Below are positions 8,181-16,447 of a DNA stretch of 64,000 nucleotides, in pieces. The position numbers and the translations under genes are program-made. Source of the stretch: Marinobacterium stanieri (GTDB lineage Bacteria > Pseudomonadota > Gammaproteobacteria > Pseudomonadales > Balneatricaceae); contig NZ_FTMN01000005.1 in NCBI RefSeq assembly GCF_900155945.1, forward strand, positions 292,767 to 356,766, in the 5' to 3' direction. A model generated the notes under the pieces. The model searched no databases and was not told the DNA's origin. It saw only the letters and a list, made by a program, of their open reading frames with translations. How positions within the stretch are numbered: position 1 is the first letter of the stretch; each line of letters begins with the position of its first letter.

Positions 8181-8196
8181 TACCCCTGCAGGGGTA
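8181..8196. promoter_or_regulatory. Perfect NarL-type 7-2-7 palindrome between kinase and tdm
   Basis: TACCCCTGCAGGGGTA is a perfect 16-bp palindrome made of two TACCCCT heptamers in inverted order, 2 bases apart. This is the classical NarL/NarP arrangement. Its centre is about 49 bases before the transcription start implied by the promoter at 8203-8231, an activator position. It is the likely binding site of the adjacent response regulator. Confidence 0.78.
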
Positions 8197-8202
8197 GCTC
8201 CT

Positions 8203-8231
8203 TTGACGCATTGCCCATTAATTCCTGTAAG
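8203..8231 (+). promoter_or_regulatory. Predicted sigma-70 promoter of tdm
   Basis: TTGACG (8203-8208) and TGTAAG (8226-8231) are 17 bases apart and match the -35/-10 consensus at 5 and 4 of 6 positions. The NarL-type palindrome ends 6 bases before the -35. A leader of about 135 bases would precede tdm. Confidence 0.5.
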
Positions 8232-8373
8232 TAAAGAATTTTTACCAAGAGTAGCGGCTCATACATGGGTTTACGGACCCGTCATGCGAGCCGCAAAACA
8301 GGGCAATGGGCCCCGAGCATGCACGCAATTGATGCATGTACAGCCAGGTAAGGCATTTACCGGGAGTGGTGTT

Positions 8374-10692
8374 ATGAATATGCAAATGAATGACCTGCTG
8401 GGTGGAGGGCTGGCGGCCGGTGTGCGCCGCCGCCTTCGAGCCCAGCAGGCAATACAGCTGGTGTTGATGCCGGGGGAAGAGGTCTGCATTCAAGGGGCTG
8501 ACGCCGGCCAGTGCTGCGAAATACTGGCGTTTGATGCCAAGGGGCAGTCGGCCGTTGATGCGCTTGAGCTGAATGGATATCAGGCGGGAGCGACAGTGAC
8601 TCAGGCACAGCTTGAGGCTGGCAGACCCTCCGCCCAGCGTCTGTTACAGCAGCTCAAAGGGTTCAGCGTCGATCCGCATCAGCTCTCGGCTGCCGTGCAC
8701 CTTGCGCCGGATGAGTTGCCTTGTGTGATTACAGCCAGTGAACGTAGTGGCCCGGTCAGTCTGGTTTTGATCGCGCCGGGTCTGGATATGCGCCCGGATG
8801 AGCAGCTGACCGTGTCGGAGCTGGATATCAGCATTCACTATCTGCCGGAGCGCACGCCGGAACTGCCTGAGCCGCTGGCGCAGCCGGTTCAGGACCTGCA
8901 TATTCCGCACAGCAGTGCGCGCGTGTACCGGGTCAAGGCAGGTGAGTGGATCCAGATTATCGATGTGGCCGGCAAACAGTGCTCCGATTTTATCGCCTTT
9001 GATGAGGCGGCCCTGGAACAGGGTGAAGAGGTGACGCTGGATGCCGTGGCGACGCGTACTCTGGCCGGTCAGGCACTGCCCCAGCCAGGGCTCTATTCCC
9101 GTTTTGCCGACAGCCGCCTGCAGCCGATGCTGGAACTGGTGCAGGACACTGTGGGCCGCCATGACAGCTTTCTGCTGGCCTGCACACCGAAATACTATGA
9201 AGACGAAGGCTACTTCGGCCATGTCAGCTGCACGGATAATTTCAACCGGGCCCTGAAAGACTATGGCGTTAAGCCGCGTGCCGGCTGGCCTGCCATCAAT
9301 TTCTTCTTCAACACTCTGATCGAACCCTGTGGCACGGTCGGCATGGATGAGCCCTGGTCCCGTCCCGGTGATTATGTATTGCTGCGGGCAAACCGCGACC
9401 TGATCTGTGCTTCTTCAGCCTGTCCGGACGACATCGACCCGGCCAACGGCTGGGCCCCCACCGATATTCATGTCCGCGTGTATGGCGCGGAAAACCAGTT
9501 TGAGCGCGCCATTGCCCATCGTGTGGTGCCCGAGGAGTTGCCGCGTATGACCCTGCAAACCGCTTTCCACAGCCGCACGTCAAAATTGACGCGCCACTTC
9601 GCTGAATACCGTGGCTACTGGGTACCCACCGAGTTTGAAGGCTGGGGCGCTCGTGCCGAGTATCTGGCCTGTCGCGAGAAGGTCGCGGTAATGGACCTGT
9701 CGCCGCTGCGAAAATTTGAGATCCTGGGGCCGGATGCCGAAGCGCTGCTGCAATATGCACTGACGCGTAACGTCCGCCGTCTGGCGGTGGGAGAGATTGT
9801 CTACTCTGCGGCCTGCTTTGAAACCGGCGGTATGGTGGATGACGGTACCCTGTTCCGTATCAGTGAGCAGGCATTCCGTTGGGTGTGCGGTGATCCCTGG
9901 AGCGGTACCTGGCTGCGGGAGTTGGCTGCCCAGAGAGGCGACCAGGTCAGTATTCGTGAGTCCACGGATCAACTGCATAACCTCGCTGTGCAGGGTCCGA
10001 ATAGCCGGGAGCTGCTGAAACAGCTGATCTGGCAGCCGGAAACACGTACCCCCGTCAGCGAGCTGAAGTGGTTCCATTTCACGGTTGGCCGCCTGGGGGG
10101 GCCGGAAGGGATTCCGCTGATGGTGTCGCGGACCGGTTATACCGGCGAGCTGGGCTTTGAAGTCTGGTGTCACCCGGATGACGGCACTGAACTCTGGGAT
10201 GCGATCTGGGAGGCCGGGCAGGATTATGGTCTGGCACCTTTGGGTTTTGATGCGCTGGATATGCTGCGTATCGAAGCGGGGCTGATCTTTGCAGACCATG
10301 AATTCTGTAACCAGACCAACCCCTATGAAGCCGGTATCGGCTTTACCGTGCCGATGAAAACCAAGGAAGAGGATTTCAGCGGGCGGACGGCCCTGCAGCG
10401 GCAGGCACCGGAAAGTCGGCACAAACTGGTTGGTCTTGTGCTGGAAGGCAATGAGCCTGTGCATCATGGAGACATTGTCTACGATGGGCGTATGCCGGTA
10501 GGGCAAATTACCAGCGCAACACCCTCGCCACTGATGGGCAAAATGATTGCGCTGTGCCGGGTGCAACCTGACTGGTCAGCCCCCGGAACGGAGCTGGAAG
10601 TCGGGCAGCTGGATGGTTTGCAGAAACGCTTGCCAGCCGCTGTTCAGGCACTGCCGTTTCATGACCCCGAACGGATCAAAGTGAGAAGCTGA
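8374..10692 (+). CDS. tdm: Trimethylamine N-oxide demethylase
   Basis: Tdm splits trimethylamine N-oxide into dimethylamine and formaldehyde, the latter passed to tetrahydrofolate. The 772-residue protein shows the family architecture: DUF1989-type domain(s) in the N-terminal half (SSARVYRVKAGEWIQIIDVAG, HVSCTDNFNRAL) with several Cys residues suited to zinc. The C-terminal GcvT-like folate-binding half has FEGWGARAEYLACREKVAVMD, SRTGYTGELGFEVWC and GFDALDMLRIEAGLIF. The frame is open from 8203, but ATG 8374 has GGAG 7 bases upstream and begins where homology would. The length suits Tdm of about 750-780 residues. It ends at a clear terminator and is divergent from its regulators. Confidence 0.93.
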   Translation: MNMQMNDLLGGGLAAGVRRRLRAQQAIQLVLMPGEEVCIQGADAGQCCEILAFDAKGQSAVDALELNGYQAGATVTQAQLEAGRPSAQRLLQQLKGFSVDPHQLSAAVHLAPDELPCVITASERSGPVSLVLIAPGLDMRPDEQLTVSELDISIHYLPERTPELPEPLAQPVQDLHIPHSSARVYRVKAGEWIQIIDVAGKQCSDFIAFDEAALEQGEEVTLDAVATRTLAGQALPQPGLYSRFADSRLQPMLELVQDTVGRHDSFLLACTPKYYEDEGYFGHVSCTDNFNRALKDYGVKPRAGWPAINFFFNTLIEPCGTVGMDEPWSRPGDYVLLRANRDLICASSACPDDIDPANGWAPTDIHVRVYGAENQFERAIAHRVVPEELPRMTLQTAFHSRTSKLTRHFAEYRGYWVPTEFEGWGARAEYLACREKVAVMDLSPLRKFEILGPDAEALLQYALTRNVRRLAVGEIVYSAACFETGGMVDDGTLFRISEQAFRWVCGDPWSGTWLRELAAQRGDQVSIRESTDQLHNLAVQGPNSRELLKQLIWQPETRTPVSELKWFHFTVGRLGGPEGIPLMVSRTGYTGELGFEVWCHPDDGTELWDAIWEAGQDYGLAPLGFDALDMLRIEAGLIFADHEFCNQTNPYEAGIGFTVPMKTKEEDFSGRTALQRQAPESRHKLVGLVLEGNEPVHHGDIVYDGRMPVGQITSATPSPLMGKMIALCRVQPDWSAPGTELEVGQLDGLQKRLPAAVQALPFHDPERIKVRS

Positions 10693-10725
10693 CTCCGTCG
10701 GCCCAAAAACCGTCCGTTCTCAACT

Positions 10726-10756
10726 AAAAAAGCGCCTTTTCAGGGCGCTTTTTTTA
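10726..10756 (+). terminator. Rho-independent terminator of tdm
   Basis: AGCGCC (10731-10736) pairs with GGCGCT (10744-10749), with an A-run before and TTTTTTT after. It lies 33 bases past the tdm stop and the flanking A/T runs make it symmetrical. Confidence 0.9.
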
Positions 10757-10951
10757 TGCCTGGAGCCGCTGTTATGCACCGTAAAAGAACGCATGCGCAC
10801 AAAAAAGCCCCTACATAAAGCACGATCAATTATTCACAAGGTGACAGGGTTTGATTAGAACGCGTCTGTATATTTTTTAATCTAAAAATAGTTCAATAAA
10901 AACAATATATTATGAATTACATCTGGATAAATCGTAAGTTATAAACAGGCA

Positions 10952-10968
10952 TTGGCATAAGCTTTGCT
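10952..10968 (+). promoter_or_regulatory. Sigma-54 (-24/-12) promoter of the ammonium transporter
   Basis: TTGGCATAAGCTTTGCT matches the sigma-54 consensus, with GG and GC exactly 10 bases apart. It sits in a roughly 320-base A+T-rich gap before amt. Nitrogen-limited activation through NtrC is the usual logic. A half-site-like TGCACC occurs near 10775, but I see no complete NtrC palindrome. Confidence 0.72.
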
Positions 10969-11078
10969 TTTTCTTATCAGGAAATAAATATCACTGAAGG
11001 GCAAGGATGCTCGGGCTTAAATGCTGCGATGCAGCATAATAAAAAGCGGAGCATTTCCGCGCAGATGAGGACAAGCCT

Positions 11079-12416
11079 ATGACTGTGGAAACCGTGGAGT
11101 CGCTCAAGGCGACATTCGAGATGCACCAGGCAATGAATGTGGAAGTGTTCTACTGGTGGTGTACCGCCATCATGTTCATGATCCACGCCGGATTTCTTGC
11201 TTACGAAATTGGCGCCTCGCGCGTCAAGAACGCGCTTACCTCCGGGATGAAAAACATCCTGACCCTGTCGGTGATTATCCCGACCTTCTACTTCTTCGGT
11301 TGGTGGATCTATAACGCCTTCCCGAATGGCCTGATTCCGATTGACGCTTCTGCTGCACTGCCCTGGAGCCTGAGCATGGGACCGGATGTGCAGGATATGG
11401 GTACCGGTATCTTCTTTGCCGCTTTCGCGCTGTTTGGTGCGACCACCGGCTCGATTTTGTCCGGTGCCGTGATTGAACGTATCCGTTTGAGCGCCTTCCT
11501 GATTCTGGCTGCAATCCTTGGTTCTGCCGTATGGATTCTGGCGGGCGCCTGGGGCTGGCACCCGGACGGCTGGCTGCTGACCGAACTGGGCTACCACGAT
11601 GTGGGTGCATCCGGTGTTGTGCATGCCGTAGCAGGTTTCTTCGCGCTGGGCGTATTGATGAACCTGGGCGCTCGTGTCGGCAAGTTCAAGGACGGCGTGG
11701 CCATGTACATTCCGCCGCACAGCCTGCCGATGGCCCTGATCGGCCTGATGATGATCATTGTAGGCTTCTTCGGCTTCCTCGGTGGCTGCATCATCTTCAA
11801 CGGCGGTGAAACCGGCTGGACCACCATCTACGGTAACCCGACCAACTTGTCCGCCTTCGGCTTCAATACCCTGATGGGCTTCGCCGGCGGTGTTGTGGGT
11901 GCCTACCTGACCTCCCGTGAGCCTTTCTGGACCATGTCCGGTGGTCTGGCCGGCATCATCACCGTGGCTGCGGGTCTGGATCTGTACTACCCGGGCCTGA
12001 CCTTCGTCATCGCCGCCAGCGGTGGTGCACTGATGCCGATCGTCGGTCGCATGATCGAGAAAATGGGTGTCGACGATGCTGTAGGTGCGGTTGCCGTACA
12101 TGGTTTCTGCGGCGTCTACGGCGTGATCATGGTGGGTGTCTTTGCATCGGCCTACCCGAACGTGGGTGACCTGCCTGACATCACCCTCAGCGGACAGCTG
12201 ATCGGTGCCATCGTCATGGCCCTGACCGGCTTCATTCCGGGCTGGGGTATCTCCTACGTGCTGAAGAAACTGAACGCACTGCGCGTACCGCCGCATGTGG
12301 AAGCGCTGGGTCTGGACCTGGTCGAAATTCCGGCCAAACCCTACCCGGAATCACTGCCGGCGCAGGCAATTGTGGAAAACACTCTGGAACCGGGTCAGGA
12401 AAAACAACTGGTCTGA
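11079..12416 (+). CDS. Amt-family ammonium (methylammonium) channel
   Basis: The 445-residue multi-helix membrane protein has the Amt hallmarks: the twin His pore residues in HDVGASGVVHAVAG and AVAVHGFCGVYGVIMVGVF, plus ILSGAVIERIRL. Amt proteins conduct ammonia into the cell. No glnK is adjacent, which is unusual for amtB loci. Instead a 55-residue membrane protein follows 87 bases later. The sigma-54-type promoter suggests nitrogen control. The position between the trimethylamine and ethanolamine genes, both ammonium-releasing routes, suggests recapture of leaked ammonium. Uptake of a methylated amine is also possible (inference). Confidence 0.92.
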   Translation: MTVETVESLKATFEMHQAMNVEVFYWWCTAIMFMIHAGFLAYEIGASRVKNALTSGMKNILTLSVIIPTFYFFGWWIYNAFPNGLIPIDASAALPWSLSMGPDVQDMGTGIFFAAFALFGATTGSILSGAVIERIRLSAFLILAAILGSAVWILAGAWGWHPDGWLLTELGYHDVGASGVVHAVAGFFALGVLMNLGARVGKFKDGVAMYIPPHSLPMALIGLMMIIVGFFGFLGGCIIFNGGETGWTTIYGNPTNLSAFGFNTLMGFAGGVVGAYLTSREPFWTMSGGLAGIITVAAGLDLYYPGLTFVIAASGGALMPIVGRMIEKMGVDDAVGAVAVHGFCGVYGVIMVGVFASAYPNVGDLPDITLSGQLIGAIVMALTGFIPGWGISYVLKKLNALRVPPHVEALGLDLVEIPAKPYPESLPAQAIVENTLEPGQEKQLV

Positions 12417-12503
12417 TTCTGAAACGAAGTGGCGCTGCCGAGGTGGCGCCACCTTCATGTTCGATACCTTAAGACAGGTGCCCAAGGCACCGAGGAGCAC
12501 AGC

Positions 12504-12671
12504 ATGTTTTCAAGTCCAATCACCAGCTGGGAAAACGTAGCCGCGTACTTCACCTTCTCAGATAGCCCAATGGGCATTGCCATCAGCCTGGCAGCTGCAG
12601 TGGGGATCTATCTCTTTCTCAATGCCAGCATCATGAAACATGAGAAGGAATCCTTCGATAAGCATCAGTAA
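12504..12671 (+). CDS. 55-residue single-helix membrane protein beside Amt
   Basis: This short protein (starts MFSSPITSWENVAAYF) has a polar N-terminus, one membrane helix at about residues 22-42 (PMGIAISLAAAVGIYLFLNA) and a charged tail ending KHEKESFDKHQ. GAGGAG lies 6 bases before the ATG, an excellent ribosome site, which supports real translation. It is downstream of amt and before a terminator-like hairpin, so it is probably co-expressed with the channel. A role as an accessory or stabilising subunit of the Amt protein is inference. I know of no characterised family member. Confidence 0.78.
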   Translation: MFSSPITSWENVAAYFTFSDSPMGIAISLAAAVGIYLFLNASIMKHEKESFDKHQ

Positions 12672-12676
12672 AAGGA

Positions 12677-12709
12677 ACCAAAGAGCCGGCAGTTTGCCGG
12701 CTCTTTGGT
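12677..12709 (+). terminator. Hairpin terminator after the amt unit
   Basis: A 14-bp stem (ACCAAAGAGCCGGC with its complement) and a 5-base loop lie 5 bases past the stop. The T-tract is weak (GTGTTTGC). It can serve both the amt unit and the convergent AraC-type gene. Confidence 0.75.
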
Positions 12710-12733
12710 GTTTGCAGCGAAAGTACTTGGGAG

Positions 12734-13744
12734 TCAGTGAGGCAGACGTTTAATTGTGTCTGAAGGCCGTTCGCCAAACAGCCGCTTGTAGTCGGTAGCA
12801 AATTGGCTCAGGTGGTAAAAGCCCTGGCTGGCAGCCGCATCTGCAATGGAGGTGTCATGGCAGGACAGCAGTTTGCGTCTAACCCGGTTCAGGCGAGTAG
12901 CACGCAGGAACTGGACAGGGCTGATGCCCAGGATGCTTTCAAAACTGTATTGCAGAGTCCTGCGGCTGACACAGGCCAGTTCACAAAGCGATGTGATGGT
13001 GACGGGAAGGTCGCCGGCGGTATGCAGATAGTCTCGGACGCGATCAACCACCGCCTTGCGGTGGCGATAGCTTGGAATCACGCTTTCGTTGATCTCGGCG
13101 TTACCCAGCAGGTGCAACAGTTGCTGAACCAGCAGGTCCTTGTGAATATCGGTGTCCATATCCGACCCTGCAGCAAGGATTCGGGATACCAGCAAGGTCA
13201 GTTCTTCCAGCTGCCGGGCGCTGCCACACAGGCGTGGATTGGTATTGCTTGCGTCCAGGTTCAATTCGATACCCTGACGTTCGGCCAACCCAAAGAGCTC
13301 CTCACGCTGCACCACAATGCTGAGGATATTGCAGTCGGCTGGGGTGACCAGCTCGAATGGAGTATTGCCGTGTCGCCAGAGCAGGTCATGCTGTTCGATC
13401 GCCTGGCCATTGATACGGAGCTCTTCCCGCTTATCCGGAATGCCGATCCAGAAGGATTCAGGCCAGACCAGACAATGCTGGTGCAGGCTCTGGTTGGTGA
13501 ATTCGTTGATCAGCTGTACGCCTGCAAACTGACACTCATCGACACGACCTTCAAAGCGACCTGCGCTGTACTGGTTATATTCCTGATCCCAGTCGGTCAG
13601 GTTGAAGGCCTGCTCATTGATATCGTCCGAAACGGACACGCACCGCTGTGGTGCCTGTTGTTGTTTTTGGTGCACCTTGGCCTCGTTCTTATTTTTTCGA
13701 TCCAGTATGGACGCCGTTTCGGCGTTCTGCCAAGTCTGCAGCAT
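12734..13744 (-). CDS. AraC-family regulator, EutR-like
   Basis: The predicted 336-residue protein has a C-terminal AraC DNA-binding domain: two helix-turn-helix units with SLCELACVSRRTLQYSFESI and LSQFATDYKRLFGERPSDTI. The N-terminal domain is of the EutR/ligand-sensing kind (LPESFWIGIPDKREELRING). ATG 13744 has a GAGAG ribosome site; the longer frame would need a TTG with none. It is divergent from the ethanolamine permease operon, the standard place for its activator. EutR proteins respond to ethanolamine plus cobalamin (family knowledge). Whether this one needs B12 cannot be read here, and the operon's apparent B12-independent route makes that question interesting. Confidence 0.87.
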   Translation of the reverse strand: MLQTWQNAETASILDRKNKNEAKVHQKQQQAPQRCVSVSDDINEQAFNLTDWDQEYNQYSAGRFEGRVDECQFAGVQLINEFTNQSLHQHCLVWPESFWIGIPDKREELRINGQAIEQHDLLWRHGNTPFELVTPADCNILSIVVQREELFGLAERQGIELNLDASNTNPRLCGSARQLEELTLLVSRILAAGSDMDTDIHKDLLVQQLLHLLGNAEINESVIPSYRHRKAVVDRVRDYLHTAGDLPVTITSLCELACVSRRTLQYSFESILGISPVQFLRATRLNRVRRKLLSCHDTSIADAAASQGFYHLSQFATDYKRLFGERPSDTIKRLPH

Positions 13745-13831
13745 TGCTTCACTCTCGCTTCGGAACAGGTTTGCCAATTTTCGATAACCGCCGTTTGCAG
13801 GCTCTCGTTAGTCTGAATGAGCTAGCAATTT

Positions 13832-13868
13832 CCATTCCCTTTCGTTGGGAGGCAGCGAAAGGGAATGG
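13832..13868. promoter_or_regulatory. 13-bp inverted repeat in the leader of the ethanolamine operon
   Basis: CCATTCCCTTTCG (13832-13844) is the exact complement of 13856-13868, with an 11-base spacer. It lies between the AraC-type gene and the permease, about 45 bases before the permease start. It may be an operator or an mRNA hairpin; AraC proteins usually bind direct repeats, so an RNA element is equally possible. Confidence 0.6.
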
Positions 13869-13913
13869 GCATACGAGAACTGAAAACCTTGGTTATCGAT
13901 CTGGAGAATGCTC

Positions 13914-15383
13914 ATGGCAAATACAATCGATCAGGACTATCTGGCCAAGCGCCAGCTCAAGAAAGGTACGGCAGGCTGGGTCCTGCTGGCAGGCCTTGGG
14001 GTGTCCTATGTGATCTCCGGCGACTTCGCCGGCTGGAACTTTGGTTTGGCGGAAGCGGGTTGGGGTGGCTTCGCTATCGCCGCAGCACTGATGGCCACCA
14101 TGTACTTCGCGCTGGTGCTCTCACTGGCTGAAATGTCGGCAGCGATTCCTGCGGCGGGCGGTGGCTACAGTTTTGCCCGTCAGACCATGGGCACCACGGG
14201 TGGCTATCTGACCGGCCTGGCGGTGTTGATTGAATATGCACTGGCCCCGGCGGCCATCGTGATCTTTATTGGCGCAGCGGTGGAAGAGCTGTTGGGCATC
14301 AACGGCCCGCTGGTCTACGCCGTGTTCTATGCCATCTTCATCGGTATCCATCTGGCCGGTGTGGGTGAGGCGCTGAAGACCATGATGATTATCAGTGGCC
14401 TGGCGGTGGTTGCCATTCTGGCCACGGCAGTTGCCCTGATCGGCGATTTCGAAACCGCTAACCTGTTCAACATTGCGCCGACCGAAGCCGCGGGTGCCAG
14501 CGAGATTCTGCCGTTTGGCTGGTACGGCGTTTGGGCGGCTCTGCCGTTTGCCATGTGGCTGTTCCTGGCGGTTGAAGGGGTTCCGTTGGCGGCTGAAGAA
14601 GCCCGTAATCCGGCCCGTGATGTGCCCAAAGGCATCATCGGTGCCATGATTTTCCTGCTGTTTACCGCTGCGTTGGTGATGTTCCTGCTGGCCGGTGCGG
14701 CCGGTGCTGATGTAATCAGCGCCAGTGGCGTACCCCTGGTGGATGCACTCAAGGCAACCGGCAGTGGCGAGCTGGCCACCGCAATCAACGTATTGGGTCT
14801 GGCAGGTCTGATCGCTTCTTTCTTCTCGGTTATCTATGGCTACAGCCGTCTGGTGTTCGCCCTGTCGCGTGCCGGTTATCTGCCGAAGTTCCTGTCCCTG
14901 ACCAGCAAACGCAAGGCACCGACCTGGGCGCTGATCGTACCGGGCGTATTCGGCTTTGCAGCGTCCCTGACCGGTGAAGGTGATCTCATGCTGGGCATGG
15001 CGGTCGTAGGTGCCACCATCTCCTATGCCCTGATGTCATTGAGCCACATCCTGCTGCGTCTGCGTCGTCCGGAACTGAAACGTCCTTACAAAACACCGGG
15101 TGGCATCCTGACCTCGTCCATCGCGCTGATACTGTCTTTGGTCGCCATGACCGGTGTCTACGCGTTCGATCCCCGTGCCTTCAACTACACCCTGATCCTG
15201 TTCGTGATCGGTGCCATCTACTTCTTCGCCTACGGCAAGCGCCACCTGGTGGCCAAGTCGGCCGATGAGGAATTGGCACTGATTCTGGATGCTGAACATG
15301 ATCTGGATGAGATGGATGCTGAGGCGAACACCAGCACCGAAGAACCGACTGTATCGCTGCAGGCCGAAACCCCGCGCGCCTGA
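13914..15383 (+). CDS. eat: Ethanolamine permease (APC superfamily)
   Basis: The 489-residue inner-membrane transporter of the amino acid/polyamine/organocation type has about 12 helices and the N-terminal GWVLLAGLGVSYVISGDFAGWNFG region, typical of Eat-type ethanolamine permeases. The block WLFLAVEGVPLAAEEARNP is also diagnostic. ATG 13914 has GGAG 7 bases upstream; an ATG at 13908 lies too close to it. It heads a five-gene plus-strand operon (permease, kinase-like, aminotransferase-like, eutB, eutC), so ethanolamine import is well supported by context. Confidence 0.92.
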   Translation: MANTIDQDYLAKRQLKKGTAGWVLLAGLGVSYVISGDFAGWNFGLAEAGWGGFAIAAALMATMYFALVLSLAEMSAAIPAAGGGYSFARQTMGTTGGYLTGLAVLIEYALAPAAIVIFIGAAVEELLGINGPLVYAVFYAIFIGIHLAGVGEALKTMMIISGLAVVAILATAVALIGDFETANLFNIAPTEAAGASEILPFGWYGVWAALPFAMWLFLAVEGVPLAAEEARNPARDVPKGIIGAMIFLLFTAALVMFLLAGAAGADVISASGVPLVDALKATGSGELATAINVLGLAGLIASFFSVIYGYSRLVFALSRAGYLPKFLSLTSKRKAPTWALIVPGVFGFAASLTGEGDLMLGMAVVGATISYALMSLSHILLRLRRPELKRPYKTPGGILTSSIALILSLVAMTGVYAFDPRAFNYTLILFVIGAIYFFAYGKRHLVAKSADEELALILDAEHDLDEMDAEANTSTEEPTVSLQAETPRA

Positions 15384-15391
15384 ACCGGTTG

Positions 15392-15411
15392 CCCGCACTC
15401 AAGGGTGCGGG
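15392..15411 (+). other. Intercistronic hairpin after the permease gene
   Basis: CCCGCAC pairs with GTGCGGG around a 6-base loop, 9 bases after the permease stop. There is no T-tract, so it more likely sets transcript stability than ends transcription. The next gene starts 33 bases later. Confidence 0.5.
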
Positions 15412-15443
15412 TCTTGAAATGAGAACTGACAGGAGATGATCAG

Positions 15444-16430
15444 ATGTATACCGATACTCTGGTGAATACTCTCAAGATGGAACTGGGACAGTGTCTGAAC
15501 TACTGGCGCATGCCCACCGACGCGCGGGTCGATCTGCTGACCACCTCGGAGAATGCCACCTTCATTTCGCATGATTGTCATACGGATCGGAAAATAATTA
15601 TCCGCGTGCACCGCCCGGATTATCACGAGCAGCAGGAGATCGAATCCGAGCTGGCCTGGATCTCGGACCTGCGCACCTCGGGTCAGATCGAAACACCGGC
15701 CCCGATTGAAACCACGCATGGATCGCCAGTGGTGAGTATCAAGGCCGACGGGCGCGAGTTTTTTGTGGTGGGGTTTGAGCATGTCAGCGGTGCCGAGCCG
15801 GATGTGGGGCAAAGCCTGCCCAACTGGTTTGAAAAGCTGGGAGCTGTGACCGCCACCCTGCATCAGCACAGCCGTGACTGGCAGCCGCCGGACTGGTTCA
15901 TGCGAAAGCGCTGGACGCTGGATACCATGATTGCACCGGATGGCCTCTGGGGTGACTGGCGCGACGCACCGGGTCTGAGCGCCGATGATGAAGCGGTCAT
16001 TAATCAGGCCATCGGGCATATCGAGCGTGAAATCGAGGCTTATGGGCTGGGCGATGATCGCTACGGGCTGGTGCACGCAGACCTGCGCCTGGCCAATCTG
16101 CTGGTGGATGGTGATCGAATGTCGATTATCGATTTTGATGACAGTGGTTTCTGCTGGTATGCCTATGATTTCGCCGCAGCAATCAGCTTTTACGAGCTTG
16201 ATCCGATCATCCCCCAACTGCGCGAAGCCTGGGTCAAAGGCTACCGCTCTGTAGCTGAGTTCTCCGACGAGGATGAAGCCTTGCTGGAAACCTTCGTCAT
16301 GATCCGACGCATCATGCTGACAGCCTGGCTGGCTTCTCATGCGGACAGTGAAGCGGCGCAGGAGTTGATCGATGGCTATGCCGAGGGCACGGCGCAGCTG
16401 GCCCGCGTCTATCTGCAAGGACGCCCCTGA
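15444..16430 (+). CDS. APH/choline-kinase-fold small-molecule kinase (ethanolamine or hydroxylysine kinase-like)
   Basis: The 328-residue soluble protein has the phosphotransferase signature HADLRLANLLV (Brenner motif H-x-D-x4-N) followed by IIDFDDSGFCWYAYDFA, the metal-binding Asp segment. Such kinases phosphorylate hydroxyl groups of small amines. It lies between the ethanolamine permease and a class-III aminotransferase-like gene resembling ethanolamine-phosphate phospho-lyase. The pair would convert ethanolamine to phosphoethanolamine and then to acetaldehyde, ammonia and phosphate (inference). Aminoglycoside resistance is unlikely in this setting. The gap to the next gene is 17 bases. 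Confidence 0.82.
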   Translation: MYTDTLVNTLKMELGQCLNYWRMPTDARVDLLTTSENATFISHDCHTDRKIIIRVHRPDYHEQQEIESELAWISDLRTSGQIETPAPIETTHGSPVVSIKADGREFFVVGFEHVSGAEPDVGQSLPNWFEKLGAVTATLHQHSRDWQPPDWFMRKRWTLDTMIAPDGLWGDWRDAPGLSADDEAVINQAIGHIEREIEAYGLGDDRYGLVHADLRLANLLVDGDRMSIIDFDDSGFCWYAYDFAAAISFYELDPIIPQLREAWVKGYRSVAEFSDEDEALLETFVMIRRIMLTAWLASHADSEAAQELIDGYAEGTAQLARVYLQGRP

Positions 16431-16447
16431 GGCGAAAGGAGACAGAG

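Noticed and set aside
8203..8373. N-terminal extension of Tdm in the same frame
   Set aside because: No ribosome site at 8203, the extension lacks homology-like content and overlaps the predicted promoter; ATG 8374 has a good site.
9580..10566. Minus-strand open frame of 328 codons opposite tdm
   Set aside because: Antisense to the GcvT-like half of Tdm; no family and no start signals.
10977..12296. Minus-strand open frame of 439 codons opposite amt
   Set aside because: Its translation is dominated by His, Gln and Gly, the antisense shadow of the Amt membrane protein.
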